Positions 1-8,866 of a DNA stretch of 64,000 nucleotides are shown here, piece by piece. Location: contig NZ_FNPW01000020.1 in NCBI RefSeq assembly GCF_900107395.1, positions 10,029-74,028 of the forward strand, read 5' to 3'. Under the pieces are notes generated by a model that made no database searches, was not told where the DNA came from, and saw nothing but the letters and a program-made list of their open reading frames with translations. The stretch comes from Pseudomonas sp. NFIX28. Its GTDB lineage: Bacteria; Pseudomonadota; Gammaproteobacteria; Pseudomonadales; Pseudomonadaceae. Position 1 is the first letter of the stretch; each line of letters starts with the position of its first letter. Made by a program: the position numbers and the translations under genes.

Positions 1-168
1 CTTCGGCAGCGGCTACCCAAAAGGCCTAACGCATTAGCCGAAAGCCAATTGGCCCCTGTAGCCGCTGCCGAAGGCTGCGATAGGACCGAAGGTCCTCCAG
101 CGGTCGCAAGATCCCTGCGCCCCCTGCGGGGTCGTTCGCAGCCTCGCGGGCTCGGCAGCGGCTACAGG
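1..168. repeat. REP palindrome cluster (GTAGCCGCTGCCGAAGG family)
   Basis: Three copies of one REP core are visible. A copy cut by the window edge lies at 1-16 in inverted orientation, a direct copy at about 56-82, and an inverted copy at 137-168. The direct and inverted copies frame a short GGACC-GAA-GGTCC hairpin, giving the paired layout usual for REP doublets. The same core recurs near 58,084 and 61,459-61,563. It lies just downstream of the acetyltransferase gene and may help end its mRNA. Confidence 0.85.
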
Positions 169-177
169 AATCCGTGT

Positions 178-675
178 TCAGGCGCCTTCCAGCACCTTGG
201 CCATTTCCGCGGTGGCCGCCCAACCCAAGCCGGCATACACCGGCTTGCCCACCTCGGTCGCATGCAGCACGGCGAAGCTCAGCCCGCGCTGGATGAATTC
301 GGCTTCTGCGAGCTTCATCAGGGCCGAGGCCAGCCCCCGGCGCCGGTAGGCGGGTTCGACGTATACGTTGAGCACATAACCGCGCTGGTCCTGGGTCGGA
401 TGGGCCGGGTGGGGCGGCCATTCGATGCTCATCAGGCCAATGGCCGCCACCGGTTGCTCGCCGTCCAGCAGGGCAAAGCCGTAGTAGCGGCCATCGGCCA
501 AGCGCTCGCGCAGCCAGGGGCGGAAGTGTTCGGTCATCGCTTGCAGGGCCGCGGGGTCGCCTCCCGCTTCGAGGAACATCGCCTCGCGGTGCCGGCAGAC
601 CCGTTCGAGGTCGTCGGCCACCAGCCGGCGCACCGCCAGGCCTGAAAAATCGATACCACCGGGAATCTGCTTCAT
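178..675 (-). CDS. GNAT-family N-acetyltransferase
   Basis: A 165-residue protein of the GNAT fold, which moves an acetyl group from acetyl-CoA to an amine. The C-terminal half has the acetyl-CoA loop in the order YVLNVYVEPAYRRRGLASAL, matching motif A (R/Q-x-x-G-x-A/G), followed by an ALMKLAEAEF helix. I took the ATG at 675 because a GAGG lies eight bases upstream; a TTG at 693 is the alternative. The substrate cannot be told from sequence. It stands alone between REP elements and the ggt terminator. Confidence 0.8.
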   Translation of the reverse strand: MKQIPGGIDFSGLAVRRLVADDLERVCRHREAMFLEAGGDPAALQAMTEHFRPWLRERLADGRYYGFALLDGEQPVAAIGLMSIEWPPHPAHPTQDQRGYVLNVYVEPAYRRRGLASALMKLAEAEFIQRGLSFAVLHATEVGKPVYAGLGWAATAEMAKVLEGA

Positions 676-795
676 CGCCTGCACCTCGGCCAAAAAACCT
701 GATGCTAGAAGCGATCAAAGGACGGCGTCAGACACAGAGGGCAGGAAAAATCGGCATACAGCATTGGTCACGCCGGCCCGTGCTGTTGTGGCGCG

Positions 796-832
796 AAAAA
801 TAAAAAGGGCCCACCTCGCGGCAAGCCCTTTG
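796..832 (-). terminator. Rho-independent terminator after ggt
   Basis: Read on the minus strand, AAAGGGC pairs with GCCCTTT across a short loop and is followed by a T-rich run. It sits about 20 bases past the ggt stop codon. Confidence 0.7.
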
Positions 833-850
833 AGTTTTCCCGGGTTGGCC

Positions 851-2689
851 TCAATCCCCCAGCGCGGCCCCTTCACGCCGTGGATCGGCGCCACCGGCCC
901 AGGAGGTTTTACCCTGGGCATCGCGTACCCGCACGATTGCCTGGGTGCCGCTGGTCATGTCGATGTCGGTCACCTCGTGCCCCTTGGCTTTCAGCGCTGC
1001 TTTCAACCCTGGGGTGAACTGGCCTTGCTCCAGTTCGGTCGGGCCGTTGCGGCTGCCGAAGTTGGGCAGGCTGATGGCGGCTTGCGGGTCGAGGTTCCAG
1101 TCGAGCATGCCGATCACCGACTTGGCCACGTACTCGATGATCTGCGAGCCGCCCGGCGAGCCGACGGTGGCCAGCAGTTCACCACTGTTGCGGTCGAAGA
1201 CCAGGGTCGGCGCCATGGATGAGCGCGGCCGCTTGCCCGGCTGCACGCGGTTGGCCACCGGCTGGCCGTTCTCTTCGGGAACGAAGGAGAAGTCGGTCAT
1301 CTGGTTATTGAGCATGAAGCCCTGGACCATCAGGTGCGAGCCGAAGGCGGCTTCCACGGTGGTGGTCATGGACACGGCGCCGCCCTGGTCATCCACCGCC
1401 ACCACTTGCGAGGTGGAGATGCGCATCGGCGAGCGGTCCGGGGCATAGGCCACCTGGATGCCCTGGGGCTTGCCGGGCTCGGCCTTGACCATGCTGCGTT
1501 CGCCGATCAAGGCGGCGCGCTGGGCCAGGTATTGCGGGGCGACCAGGCCGGCGATGGGTACCGGGGCGAAGTCCGAGTCCGCCACGTACAGCGCGCGGTC
1601 GGCATAGGCCAGGCGCTCGGCCTCGGCGATCAGGTGCACGGCTTCGGGTGCCGGTTCCAGGCCGGCCGGCAAATCGGTCTTGAGCGGTTTCAACGGCGGC
1701 AGCGCATAACGCGGGTCGCGGGCTTCGAGCGCTTGCAGGGTGCCGAGGATCTGCGCCACGGCGATGCCGCCCGACGAAGGCGGCGGCATGCCGCAGACCT
1801 GCCAGCGCTTGTAGTCGGTGCACAGCGGTTCGCGCTCCTTGGCGCGGTAGCCTTGCAGGTCGTTGAGCGACAGGCTGCCCGGGTTGGCATGGCCTTGCAC
1901 CTTGGCGACGATTTCCCGGGCGACCGGGCCTTGGTACAAGGCGTTCGGGCCCTCTTTGGCGATGCGTTCGAGCACGGCGGCCAGCTGCGGGTTTTTCAGC
2001 AGGGTGCCGACGGCTTTCGGCGTGCCATCGGCATTGAGGAAGTAGGCGGCCATGTCCGGCGATTTCGCCAGGTATGGGTCGGCGACGATCATGCCGTGCA
2101 GGCGCGGGGAGATCGGGAAGCCCTGGTCGGCCAGGCGGATTGCCGGCTCGAACAGCTGCGCCCATGGCAGGCGGCCGTGTTTTTCATGGGCCAGTTCCAG
2201 GGCCCGCAGCACGCCAGGGGTGCCCACCGAGCGCCCGCCGATCTGCGCCTGGGGAAACGGCATCGGTTTGCCGTCGGCCTGCAGGAACAGCTTTTCGGTG
2301 GCCCCGGCCGGTGCGGTTTCGCGACCGTCATACGTGCGCACTGCCTTGCCGTCCCAGAGCACGATCAAGGCACCGCCGCCGATGCCCGACGACTGCGGCT
2401 CCACCAGGGTCAGCACCGCTTGCATGGCAATCGCCGCGTCGATGGCCGAACCGCCCTTGCGCAGCATCTCGCGCCCGGCTTCGGCCGCCAACGGGTTGGC
2501 CGCGGCCGCCATATGCCGGTCGGCGTGCTGCACTTGCAGGTCGGTGCGATAGCCCGAGGCGATTTCCGGGGCGGGGGGCAGGGCGGTGTGGGAAGGGGCG
2601 GAAGCGTTGCAGGCGGCGAGGCTTAAGGCCACGGCGAGCAGCGAGAAACTGGCAAGCCGGCGGTGACGCGGATTGAGGGTCGAGAACAC
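851..2689 (-). CDS. ggt: Gamma-glutamyltransferase
   Basis: A 612-residue gamma-glutamyltransferase, which cleaves the gamma-glutamyl bond of glutathione and related compounds in the periplasm. The N-terminus is a lipoprotein-type signal ending in LAAC. The proenzyme should self-cleave before Thr426 (context RIS-TSQVVAVDD), which aligns with Thr391 of the E. coli enzyme; the next residues are SQ rather than TH. The conserved FGS, LNNQM-DF and PGKRPRSSMAPT segments are present. I chose the GTG at 2689 because GGAG sits eight bases upstream; a GTG at 2707 would add six residues. Confidence 0.93.
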   Translation of the reverse strand: MFSTLNPRHRRLASFSLLAVALSLAACNASAPSHTALPPAPEIASGYRTDLQVQHADRHMAAAANPLAAEAGREMLRKGGSAIDAAIAMQAVLTLVEPQSSGIGGGALIVLWDGKAVRTYDGRETAPAGATEKLFLQADGKPMPFPQAQIGGRSVGTPGVLRALELAHEKHGRLPWAQLFEPAIRLADQGFPISPRLHGMIVADPYLAKSPDMAAYFLNADGTPKAVGTLLKNPQLAAVLERIAKEGPNALYQGPVAREIVAKVQGHANPGSLSLNDLQGYRAKEREPLCTDYKRWQVCGMPPPSSGGIAVAQILGTLQALEARDPRYALPPLKPLKTDLPAGLEPAPEAVHLIAEAERLAYADRALYVADSDFAPVPIAGLVAPQYLAQRAALIGERSMVKAEPGKPQGIQVAYAPDRSPMRISTSQVVAVDDQGGAVSMTTTVEAAFGSHLMVQGFMLNNQMTDFSFVPEENGQPVANRVQPGKRPRSSMAPTLVFDRNSGELLATVGSPGGSQIIEYVAKSVIGMLDWNLDPQAAISLPNFGSRNGPTELEQGQFTPGLKAALKAKGHEVTDIDMTSGTQAIVRVRDAQGKTSWAGGADPRREGAALGD

Positions 2690-2800
2690 GCGTTGAACTC
2701 CGTTCACTGGGTTAATGAGGTGTCGTCCGTGGGGAGGAATTTACAGCAGCATGGCCCGCCGTGTGAGGAATTGGCGTCGACGACACGGCTCATGACGCCT

Positions 2801-3763
2801 TCAGCGAAACTGCCTGGGCGTGCCGCCCAGGGTTTTACGCATCAACCGTCGGAGGGCCGTGGCATCGCTGTAGCCGACCTGCTCGGCAATCTGCTCGATG
2901 CTCAGCCGACTGTTTTCGATCAGCATGCGCGCCTTGCCCAGCCTCACGCCCTGGATCAGTTTCAGCGGGCTTTGACCGGTGGCGGCCTTGATCCGCCTGG
3001 CCAGGGTCCGTTCCGACAGGCCGAACTCGGCCGCCAGTTCGCCCACACTCGGCAGGGCCTGCAATGAGGATTCGATACGGCCCGTGAGGCGGGACACCAA
3101 TTCATCCCCGCTGCTCATCAACGCGGGGACGATAAAGAACGCCTGGGATTGCCGCCGGTCGATGAGCAAGACCCTGGCCACGGCATCCGCCAGGGATGCC
3201 CCGAAGCGCAGGCGCAGCAGGTGAAGCATCAGGTCGGTCTGGGCCAGCGCCGCCCCGGCGGTGATGATCGATTGGTCGGCAATGACCATCCGATGGCTGT
3301 CGACCCGGCACTGCGGTTCCAGTTTTTGCAATTGCGGGGCGAGCCACCAGGAGGTGGTCGCTTTCTTGCCGCGCAGCAGCCCCGCGGCTTGCAGCAGAAA
3401 TACCGCCGAGCAGGAGGCGGCAATGGTTCCCCCCTCGCTTGCCTGTAGCTGCAAGGCACGAATCGCACGCTCGGCGTCCAGTTGCTGCAGGCGGGAGGCC
3501 AGCGTGGTGGCGTTGTCCAGGCCCAGGCCGGGCACTATCCATATCGACTCGTCCGGTTCAGGTGAGTCGGGCAGGGCGACTGCCTGCAGGGAAATGCCCT
3601 GGCCCAGCGTCACGGGCCCCGGGATGCTGCTGTAGATCCGCCAACGCGGTTCGGCGCAGCCTGTCCGACTGGCGATGGCGGCGGCGCTGGCCAGCACATC
3701 CAGCGTCAGGGCGACGCTGGCGCAAAAGGCCCCTGGCAGGACCAGGACGGTGAAATCGTGCAT
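2801..3763 (-). CDS. GlxA-family transcriptional regulator (DJ-1/PfpI domain plus AraC-type HTH)
   Basis: A 320-residue regulator. Residues about 1-190 form a DJ-1/PfpI-like domain with the nucleophile-elbow region IAASCSAVFLLQAAG. Residues about 225-320 form an AraC/XylS DNA-binding domain with two helix-turn-helices (ERTLARRIKAATGQSPLKLI and IEQIAEQVGYSDATALRRLM). GlxA-type regulators commonly control amine or amino-acid catabolism. It is divergent from the tautomerase gene across a 96-base gap, which makes that gene the obvious target candidate. Confidence 0.88.
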   Translation of the reverse strand: MHDFTVLVLPGAFCASVALTLDVLASAAAIASRTGCAEPRWRIYSSIPGPVTLGQGISLQAVALPDSPEPDESIWIVPGLGLDNATTLASRLQQLDAERAIRALQLQASEGGTIAASCSAVFLLQAAGLLRGKKATTSWWLAPQLQKLEPQCRVDSHRMVIADQSIITAGAALAQTDLMLHLLRLRFGASLADAVARVLLIDRRQSQAFFIVPALMSSGDELVSRLTGRIESSLQALPSVGELAAEFGLSERTLARRIKAATGQSPLKLIQGVRLGKARMLIENSRLSIEQIAEQVGYSDATALRRLMRKTLGGTPRQFR

Positions 3764-3859
3764 TGTCTGAATAAGCTCGAAACAAGTCTAAATGGACTCT
3801 TCTAGGTTCTGGCCAATCGCGGCTCAATACAAGCCTCATTCATTACCAGGAAAGTATTC

Positions 3860-4318
3860 ATGCCCAATATTCTCGTCGACTTGCCGAAGGGGGCTTTGAC
3901 GGCTGAACAGCGCAGGGCCTTGGTCGATGGCCTCAACCAGGCCGCCGCCGAGGCCGAGCAGATTCCCGCGCAGTTGCAAAAACGGGCGCTGTGCTGGGTG
4001 TTGATCAATGAGGTCGAGGCGGGTCACTGGACCTGCGGCGCCGTCGATATGACCTCGCAGATTCTGCCTTGCCGGGCGGTGGTCTATGTCCCGGCCGGGG
4101 TGCTGGATGAGTCCGCGAGAGCGGATTATGTCCGGCTGGTGCATCAGGCCTTCGAGCGAGCCAAGCCCGCCGAGGACAAGCGCCAGCTGATGACGTCGGT
4201 GATCGTCCAGGATGTGGCGGACGGGACCTGGGGCGCCAATGGCGCGATCTGGCGCTTGCCGCAATTTGCCGCGGCGGCGGGCTTTGCGCACCTTCAGGGA
4301 GTGGCGGCGGCGGTTTGA
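3860..4318 (+). CDS. Tautomerase-family protein
   Basis: A 152-residue protein starting Met-Pro-Asn-Ile. After Met removal this exposes the N-terminal proline that acts as general base in the 4-oxalocrotonate tautomerase/MIF superfamily. The length suggests a fused two-unit fold rather than the 60-residue single unit: the N-terminal half has PNILVDLPKG-LTAEQ and the second half has RAVVYVPAGVLDE-ARADYVRLVHQAF. AGGA precedes the ATG. The substrate is unknown. Transcription probably starts in the gap shared with the GlxA-type regulator. Confidence 0.75.
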   Translation: MPNILVDLPKGALTAEQRRALVDGLNQAAAEAEQIPAQLQKRALCWVLINEVEAGHWTCGAVDMTSQILPCRAVVYVPAGVLDESARADYVRLVHQAFERAKPAEDKRQLMTSVIVQDVADGTWGANGAIWRLPQFAAAAGFAHLQGVAAAV

Positions 4319-4343
4319 GCGGCAATGGCTTTTGTGCGGGCAT

Positions 4344-4378
4344 AAAAAAACGGCTTACCTTGCGGTAAGCCGTTTTTA
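4344..4378. terminator. Bidirectional Rho-independent terminator
   Basis: A perfect stem CGGCTTACC / GGTAAGCCG with a short loop, flanked by A7 on the left and T5 on the right. It can end the tautomerase transcript on the plus strand and the tRNA-Met transcript on the minus strand. Confidence 0.92.
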
Positions 4379-4383
4379 GTACT

Positions 4384-4460
4384 TGGTGGCTACACAGGGA
4401 CTTGAACCCCGGACCCCAGCATTATGAATGCTATGCTCTAACCAACTGAGCTATGTAGCC
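4384..4460 (-). tRNA. tRNA-Met (anticodon CAT, elongator type)
   Basis: A 77-base cloverleaf on the minus strand. It starts GGCTACATAGCTCAGTTGG, has CTCATAA-type context around anticodon CAT, the T-loop GGTTCAAGTCC, and an encoded CCA end at 4384-4386. The acceptor GGCTACA pairs with TGTAGCC. The G1-C72 pair marks it as elongator rather than initiator. Confidence 0.95.
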
Positions 4461-4538
4461 AAGTGGCGCGCATTATTCGCGTAGAACGGTAAGGCGTCAA
4501 GCGCTTTTTATAAAAAAATTATCTACGCTATCAACCGT

Positions 4539-6002
4539 TTATCCAATTCCCCCCTCTAGCAACGGCGATGGGCAGCGCTGGAACCAGCGGCTGGCCTGTT
4601 CGTAGGCGTGGGCCAGTTGCAGGACGGCGAAGTCGGCCTGGTGTTTGCCGATGATTTGCAGGCCCATGGGCAGGCCGTTTTCATTGAAGCCGGCCTGGAC
4701 GCTGGCCACCGGGCAGCCGGACAGGGTGCCGGGGATCACCACTTCCATCCAGCGATGGTAGGTGTCCATGGCCACGCCGTTGATGCTGTGGGGCCAGGCC
4801 AGGGTCTTGTCGAAGGGGAAGACCTGGGCGCTGGGCAGCAGCAGATAGTCGAACTCCTCGAACAGCCGCAAGATCGCCCGGTACCAGTTGCTGCGTTGTA
4901 CCGAGGCGGCAAACACTTCGCTGGCCGAGAGCTTCAGGCCGTTTTCCACTTCCCAGCAGGCTTCCGGTTTCAATTGCGCACGCTTTTGCGGGTCGGCGTA
5001 GGCCGCGCCCAGGGAGCCGGCGACCATCCAGTGGCGCAAGGTGCGCCAGCTGTCCCACAGTTGCGGCATGGCGAAGTCGGGCTGCGCCGGGTCGATGCGG
5101 CAGCCGAGGCTTTCGAAATCGGCAAAGGTCGCTTCGCACAGCGCGAGCACGCCTGGCTCCATCGGCAGGTAGCCGTTGAAATCCCCCAGCCAACCCAGGC
5201 GGGTGCCCTTGAAGTCGCGCTGCAGCGCAGCGCTGAAGGCCGCGCCGGTTTCGGCGATCGACAGCGGCGCCCGGGCATCGGCGCCAGCCTGCACCGACAG
5301 CAGTAACGCGGTGTCGCGCACGCTGCGGCCCATGGGGCCTTCATAGCCCAGCTGGTCGAAGAACAGGTCGTTGCTGTCGTCGAAGGGCACGCGGCCCTGG
5401 GACGGGCGGAAACCGATGATGTTGTTGAACGCCGCCGGGTTGCGCAGCGAACCCATCATGTCGCTGCCGTCGGCCACCGGCACCAGGTGCATGGCCAGGG
5501 CCGCGGCGGCGCCACCGCTGCTGCCGCCGGCGGTCTTGCTGGCATCGAAGGCGCAGGCGGTGGCGCCGAATAGCGGGTTGTAGCTTTGCGAGCCGAGGCC
5601 GAATTCCGGGGTGTTGCTTTTGCCGATGATGATCGCCCCGGCGGCCTTGATCCGCTCGACCATGATGCCGTCGCGAGTGGGCAGCAAATCCTTGCACAGC
5701 GGCGAGCCGAAGGTGGTGCGGATGCCCTGGGTCAGGGACAGGTCCTTGATCGCATGGGGCAGGCCGTGCATCCAGCCGCGGTATTGCCCGCGCGCCAGTT
5801 CGGCATCGCGCGCGTCGGCCTGGGCCAGCAGTTGCTCGGCCGGTTGCAGGCTGACCAGGGCATTGACCCTGGGGTTGAACCGCTCGATATGGGCAAGGTA
5901 AGTCTGCATCACCTCCCGGCACGAGACGTGGCGCAGGCGGATGCGTTCGGCGAGCTCGTGGGCCTGCAGCAGGACCAGTTCGCTGATGGTATTGGATGTC
6001 AT
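4539..6002 (-). CDS. Amidase-signature family amidase
   Basis: A 487-residue amidase-signature hydrolase of the Ser-cisSer-Lys type. The catalytic lysine is in HAIKDL, the cis-serine in TAGGSSGGAA, and the nucleophile region reads GSDMMGSLRNPA. The usual form of the last motif is GSDxGGSxRxPA, so a Met replaces the first Gly while the nucleophile Ser is kept. It is the last gene of an operon with a polyamine-type ABC transporter, starting 60 bases past the binding-protein gene. It therefore probably hydrolyses an amide brought in by that transporter; the substrate is unknown. Confidence 0.88.
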   Translation of the reverse strand: MTSNTISELVLLQAHELAERIRLRHVSCREVMQTYLAHIERFNPRVNALVSLQPAEQLLAQADARDAELARGQYRGWMHGLPHAIKDLSLTQGIRTTFGSPLCKDLLPTRDGIMVERIKAAGAIIIGKSNTPEFGLGSQSYNPLFGATACAFDASKTAGGSSGGAAAALAMHLVPVADGSDMMGSLRNPAAFNNIIGFRPSQGRVPFDDSNDLFFDQLGYEGPMGRSVRDTALLLSVQAGADARAPLSIAETGAAFSAALQRDFKGTRLGWLGDFNGYLPMEPGVLALCEATFADFESLGCRIDPAQPDFAMPQLWDSWRTLRHWMVAGSLGAAYADPQKRAQLKPEACWEVENGLKLSASEVFAASVQRSNWYRAILRLFEEFDYLLLPSAQVFPFDKTLAWPHSINGVAMDTYHRWMEVVIPGTLSGCPVASVQAGFNENGLPMGLQIIGKHQADFAVLQLAHAYEQASRWFQRCPSPLLEGGIG

Positions 6003-6062
6003 GGCAGGGCTGCCCTTAAACGGCTGGAAAAGCGCCCCGCGAGATGGGCGGGGCGGTACGGG

Positions 6063-7097
6063 TCAACGCATCAGGTTGGTCCACAGGCGGTCGGCCAGGC
6101 GGATCGCGCCTTCGCCGCAGGTCTGGCTGAACACCACCTTGGTGCCTTCGGGAATATGCAGTTCCGGTGCGTCCTTGAGGCCGGCGTCGAGGAAGCTTTC
6201 CACGCCCTTGACCGGGCTCTGGTGCTTGAGGAAGTTCTGGGTCATCGCGGCGTTTTCAGGCTGGCTGAGGAAGGCGATGAAGGCCTTGGCATTTGCCGGG
6301 TTCTTGCTGCCCTTGGGGATGACCATGTTGTCGACCCAGGCCAGCACGCCTTCCTTGGGATAAAGGTATTTCAGGCTGGGTTTCATTTCCCGGGCGCGCA
6401 TCGACGAGCCGCCCCAGAACATCGACATGTCGATCTCGCCCGAGGCCAGGTTCTCGCGGATCGAGCCGGCCTTGGAGCTGTAGGTCTTGACGAAGGGTTT
6501 CTGCGCCTTGAGCAGGTTCAGTACCTGCTGCATCTGCTTGGGGTCCTCGCTGCACAGCGGGATGCCCAGGTACAGGCTGGCCATGTCGATCACATCGCTG
6601 ACCGAGTCGAACATATTGATCCGCCCCTGGAGCTCGGCCGGCGGCTGGTAGAGCACCTGGTAGCTGTCGGCCGGGCCCTTGTAGCGCTCGCCGTCGAGCA
6701 CCACGCTGGTGGTGCCCCAGATAAAGGGCACGGAGTAGGCGCCTTCCGGGTCCCAGGTGGGCTTTTTCAGGTTGTCGACGAGGCCGGCGTAGTAAGGCTC
6801 CCTGGCCGGGTCGAAGCGCTCCAGCAGCTGTTCCTTGACCAGGATCGGGACGAACTGGTGCGAAGGGATCGCCACGTCATAGCCGGTGCCGCCCTGTTTC
6901 AGCTTGGCCAGCAGGGTTTCGTTGGAGTCGTAGGAATCCACCGTGACCTCGATGCCGGTCTGCTGCTGGAACTTGGCGAGAATCTGTGGCGAGAAGTAGC
7001 CGCTCCAGCTCACCACATTGAGTTTCTCGGCGGCGTGCACGCCCAGTGGCAGGCTCAGCAGCAATGACGTACCGAGGCTTGCGATCAACTTGCTCAT
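6063..7097 (-). CDS. Polyamine-type ABC transporter substrate-binding protein (PotD/PotF family)
   Basis: A 344-residue periplasmic binding protein with a Sec signal ending near GVHAA-EKLNVVSW. The opening fold (NVVSWSGYFSPQILAKFQQQTGIEV) and later SMFWGGSSMRAREMKPSLKYLYPKEG are typical of the PotD/PotF spermidine/putrescine family. It lies 27 bases downstream of the second permease gene. The family is clear, but the ligand could be a polyamine, an opine or a modified amine; the neighbouring amidase suggests an amide-bearing compound. Confidence 0.87.
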   Translation of the reverse strand: MSKLIASLGTSLLLSLPLGVHAAEKLNVVSWSGYFSPQILAKFQQQTGIEVTVDSYDSNETLLAKLKQGGTGYDVAIPSHQFVPILVKEQLLERFDPAREPYYAGLVDNLKKPTWDPEGAYSVPFIWGTTSVVLDGERYKGPADSYQVLYQPPAELQGRINMFDSVSDVIDMASLYLGIPLCSEDPKQMQQVLNLLKAQKPFVKTYSSKAGSIRENLASGEIDMSMFWGGSSMRAREMKPSLKYLYPKEGVLAWVDNMVIPKGSKNPANAKAFIAFLSQPENAAMTQNFLKHQSPVKGVESFLDAGLKDAPELHIPEGTKVVFSQTCGEGAIRLADRLWTNLMR

Positions 7098-7124
7098 GTC
7101 TTTTCCCCAAGGTCAGTGGAAGGT

Positions 7125-7931
7125 TCAAGCGTGTTTTTTGCCCAGCAGGTAAGAGAGGCTGACGAACAGCACCGAGACGCCCAGGATCAGGGTCGAGACG
7201 GCGTTAACGTCGGGTGTCACGCCCATGCGCAACAGGCCGAAAATGAAGATCGGCAAAGTGGTGGTGCCGGCCTGGGAGACCATCATCGAAATCACGAAGT
7301 TATCCAGCGAGACGATGAAGGCCAGCATCAGCCCGGAGACGATCCCCGGCGTCAGCAGCGGCAGGGTGACTTTGCGCAAGGTGCGCCACGGGCCCGAGTA
7401 GAGGTCGGCCGCGGCCTGCTCCAGGGACAGGTCCATGTCGTTGAGCCGCGCGCGGATCGGCAGGTAGGCGAACGGAATGCAGAACACCGTATGGGCGATG
7501 ATCAGGTTGCCGTAGCCCAGCGACAGGCCAATGGTGGAGAACAGCGCCAAGGTCGCTACGCCGACCACGATTTCCGGCAGCACCAGCGGCAGCATGATGG
7601 CGCCCATGGACAGTTGCAGGCCCTTGAACTTCGCCCCGCGGGAAGTCCCCAGCGCCGCCAGGGTCGCGATAGCGGTGGCGATCATGCTGGCGCACACGGC
7701 GATCAGCAGGCTGTTGCCGGCCGCCGAACGCAGCGCCTGGTTGGCGAAGGCAGCGCGGTACCAGTCGAGGCTGAAACCGCTCCAGACCGTGGCCGACTGG
7801 TTGGCGTTGAAGGAGAACACCACCAGCACCAGGATCGGCGCGTAGAGGTACAGGTAGAACAGAAAACTGAAGCCGCCGAAGCCAGGAAAGTCCTGGACGC
7901 CGAGGCCGTTTCGCTTGAACAGGCGCAGCAT
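7125..7931 (-). CDS. ABC transporter permease (PotI/PotC type)
   Basis: A 268-residue inner-membrane permease with about six hydrophobic segments. Its coupling-loop motif is EQAAADLYSGPWRTLRKVTLPLLTPGI, the EAA-x3-G-x9-I-x-LP signature that contacts the ATPase. I chose the ATG at 7931, which forms TGATG with the stop of the upstream permease and has GGGAGG four bases before it; a GTG one codon earlier is possible. It pairs with the next gene as a heterodimeric pore. Confidence 0.9.
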   Translation of the reverse strand: MLRLFKRNGLGVQDFPGFGGFSFLFYLYLYAPILVLVVFSFNANQSATVWSGFSLDWYRAAFANQALRSAAGNSLLIAVCASMIATAIATLAALGTSRGAKFKGLQLSMGAIMLPLVLPEIVVGVATLALFSTIGLSLGYGNLIIAHTVFCIPFAYLPIRARLNDMDLSLEQAAADLYSGPWRTLRKVTLPLLTPGIVSGLMLAFIVSLDNFVISMMVSQAGTTTLPIFIFGLLRMGVTPDVNAVSTLILGVSVLFVSLSYLLGKKHA

Positions 7932-8851
7932 CACACACCTCCCAGGGCAACGCGCTGGCGCTGGGCGCGCAGGGCATACAGCGTCAGGACCAGCATCACC
8001 GCGGCCATCAGCACCAGCGACAGCGCGGCGCCGAACGGCCAGTTACGCGCATCGCTGAACTGCCGGAAGATCAGGTTGCCGAGCATCATCCGGGTCCCGC
8101 CGCCCAGCAGTTCCGGGGCGATCATCGCCCCCAGGCACGGCACGAAGGTGAGGATGGCGCCGGCCAGGATGCCCGGCCTGGCAAGCGGCAGCACCACCTT
8201 GCGCAAGGTGCGGATGCGCCCGGCATACAGGTCCTGGGCGGCTTCGAGCAGGCGGGTGTCGATTTTTTCCAGGGTCGCGTAGATCGGCAGCACCACGAAG
8301 GGCGCATAGGTGTAGACCAGGCCCAGCAGCACCGCGCCGTCGGTGTAGAGCATTTGCAGCGGCTCGTGGATCAGCCCCAGGCCCATCAGGCTGTTGTTGA
8401 CCACGCCGCTGCTGCGCAGCAACAGAATCCAGGCGTAGGTGCGGATCAGCAGGTTGGCCCAGAACGGCACGGTGATCAGGAAGATCAGCAGGCCGCGGCG
8501 CTGTGGCGGTTGCATGGCCAGCCACACCGCCACCGGGAAACCGATCAGCAGGGTGATGACCGTGGTCAGCCCGGCGATGCCGATGGAGCGCAGGGCAATG
8601 ACCAGGTAGGAGTCGGCGAAGGCCAGGCTGTCGTCCAGTTGCCGCTCGAACAACAGGGAAATGTAGGCGTCGCCGCTGAAGACCGGGTCGACCCCGCCAT
8701 AAGGGTTGGCCTGCATCAGCGAGTAGCCGATGACGATCAGGATCGGCACGACCAGAAACAGGGCGATGGCCAGCAGCGCCGGGCTGACGCCGAGGAAGCT
8801 GTGCAAGGCCTTGCGCCGTTCCAGGGTGTTGGATAGCGATGATGTGTGCAT
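7931..8851 (-). CDS. ABC transporter permease (PotH/PotB type)
   Basis: A 306-residue inner-membrane permease. The coupling loop reads EAAQDLYAGRIRTLRKVVLPLARPGI, again the EAA signature. Six or so transmembrane segments are visible, the first being FLGVSPALLAIALFLVVPILIVIG. It is the second gene of the operon, 15 bases after the ATPase gene, and its stop overlaps the start of the next permease. PotH/PotB proteins work as dimers with PotI/PotC proteins. Confidence 0.9.
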   Translation of the reverse strand: MHTSSLSNTLERRKALHSFLGVSPALLAIALFLVVPILIVIGYSLMQANPYGGVDPVFSGDAYISLLFERQLDDSLAFADSYLVIALRSIGIAGLTTVITLLIGFPVAVWLAMQPPQRRGLLIFLITVPFWANLLIRTYAWILLLRSSGVVNNSLMGLGLIHEPLQMLYTDGAVLLGLVYTYAPFVVLPIYATLEKIDTRLLEAAQDLYAGRIRTLRKVVLPLARPGILAGAILTFVPCLGAMIAPELLGGGTRMMLGNLIFRQFSDARNWPFGAALSLVLMAAVMLVLTLYALRAQRQRVALGGV

Positions 8852-8866
8852 GACGAACCCTCGTGC

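Noticed and set aside
7116..8282. Plus-strand open frame across the two permease genes
   Set aside because: Antisense to two clear transmembrane permeases; Gln/Arg-rich shadow sequence.
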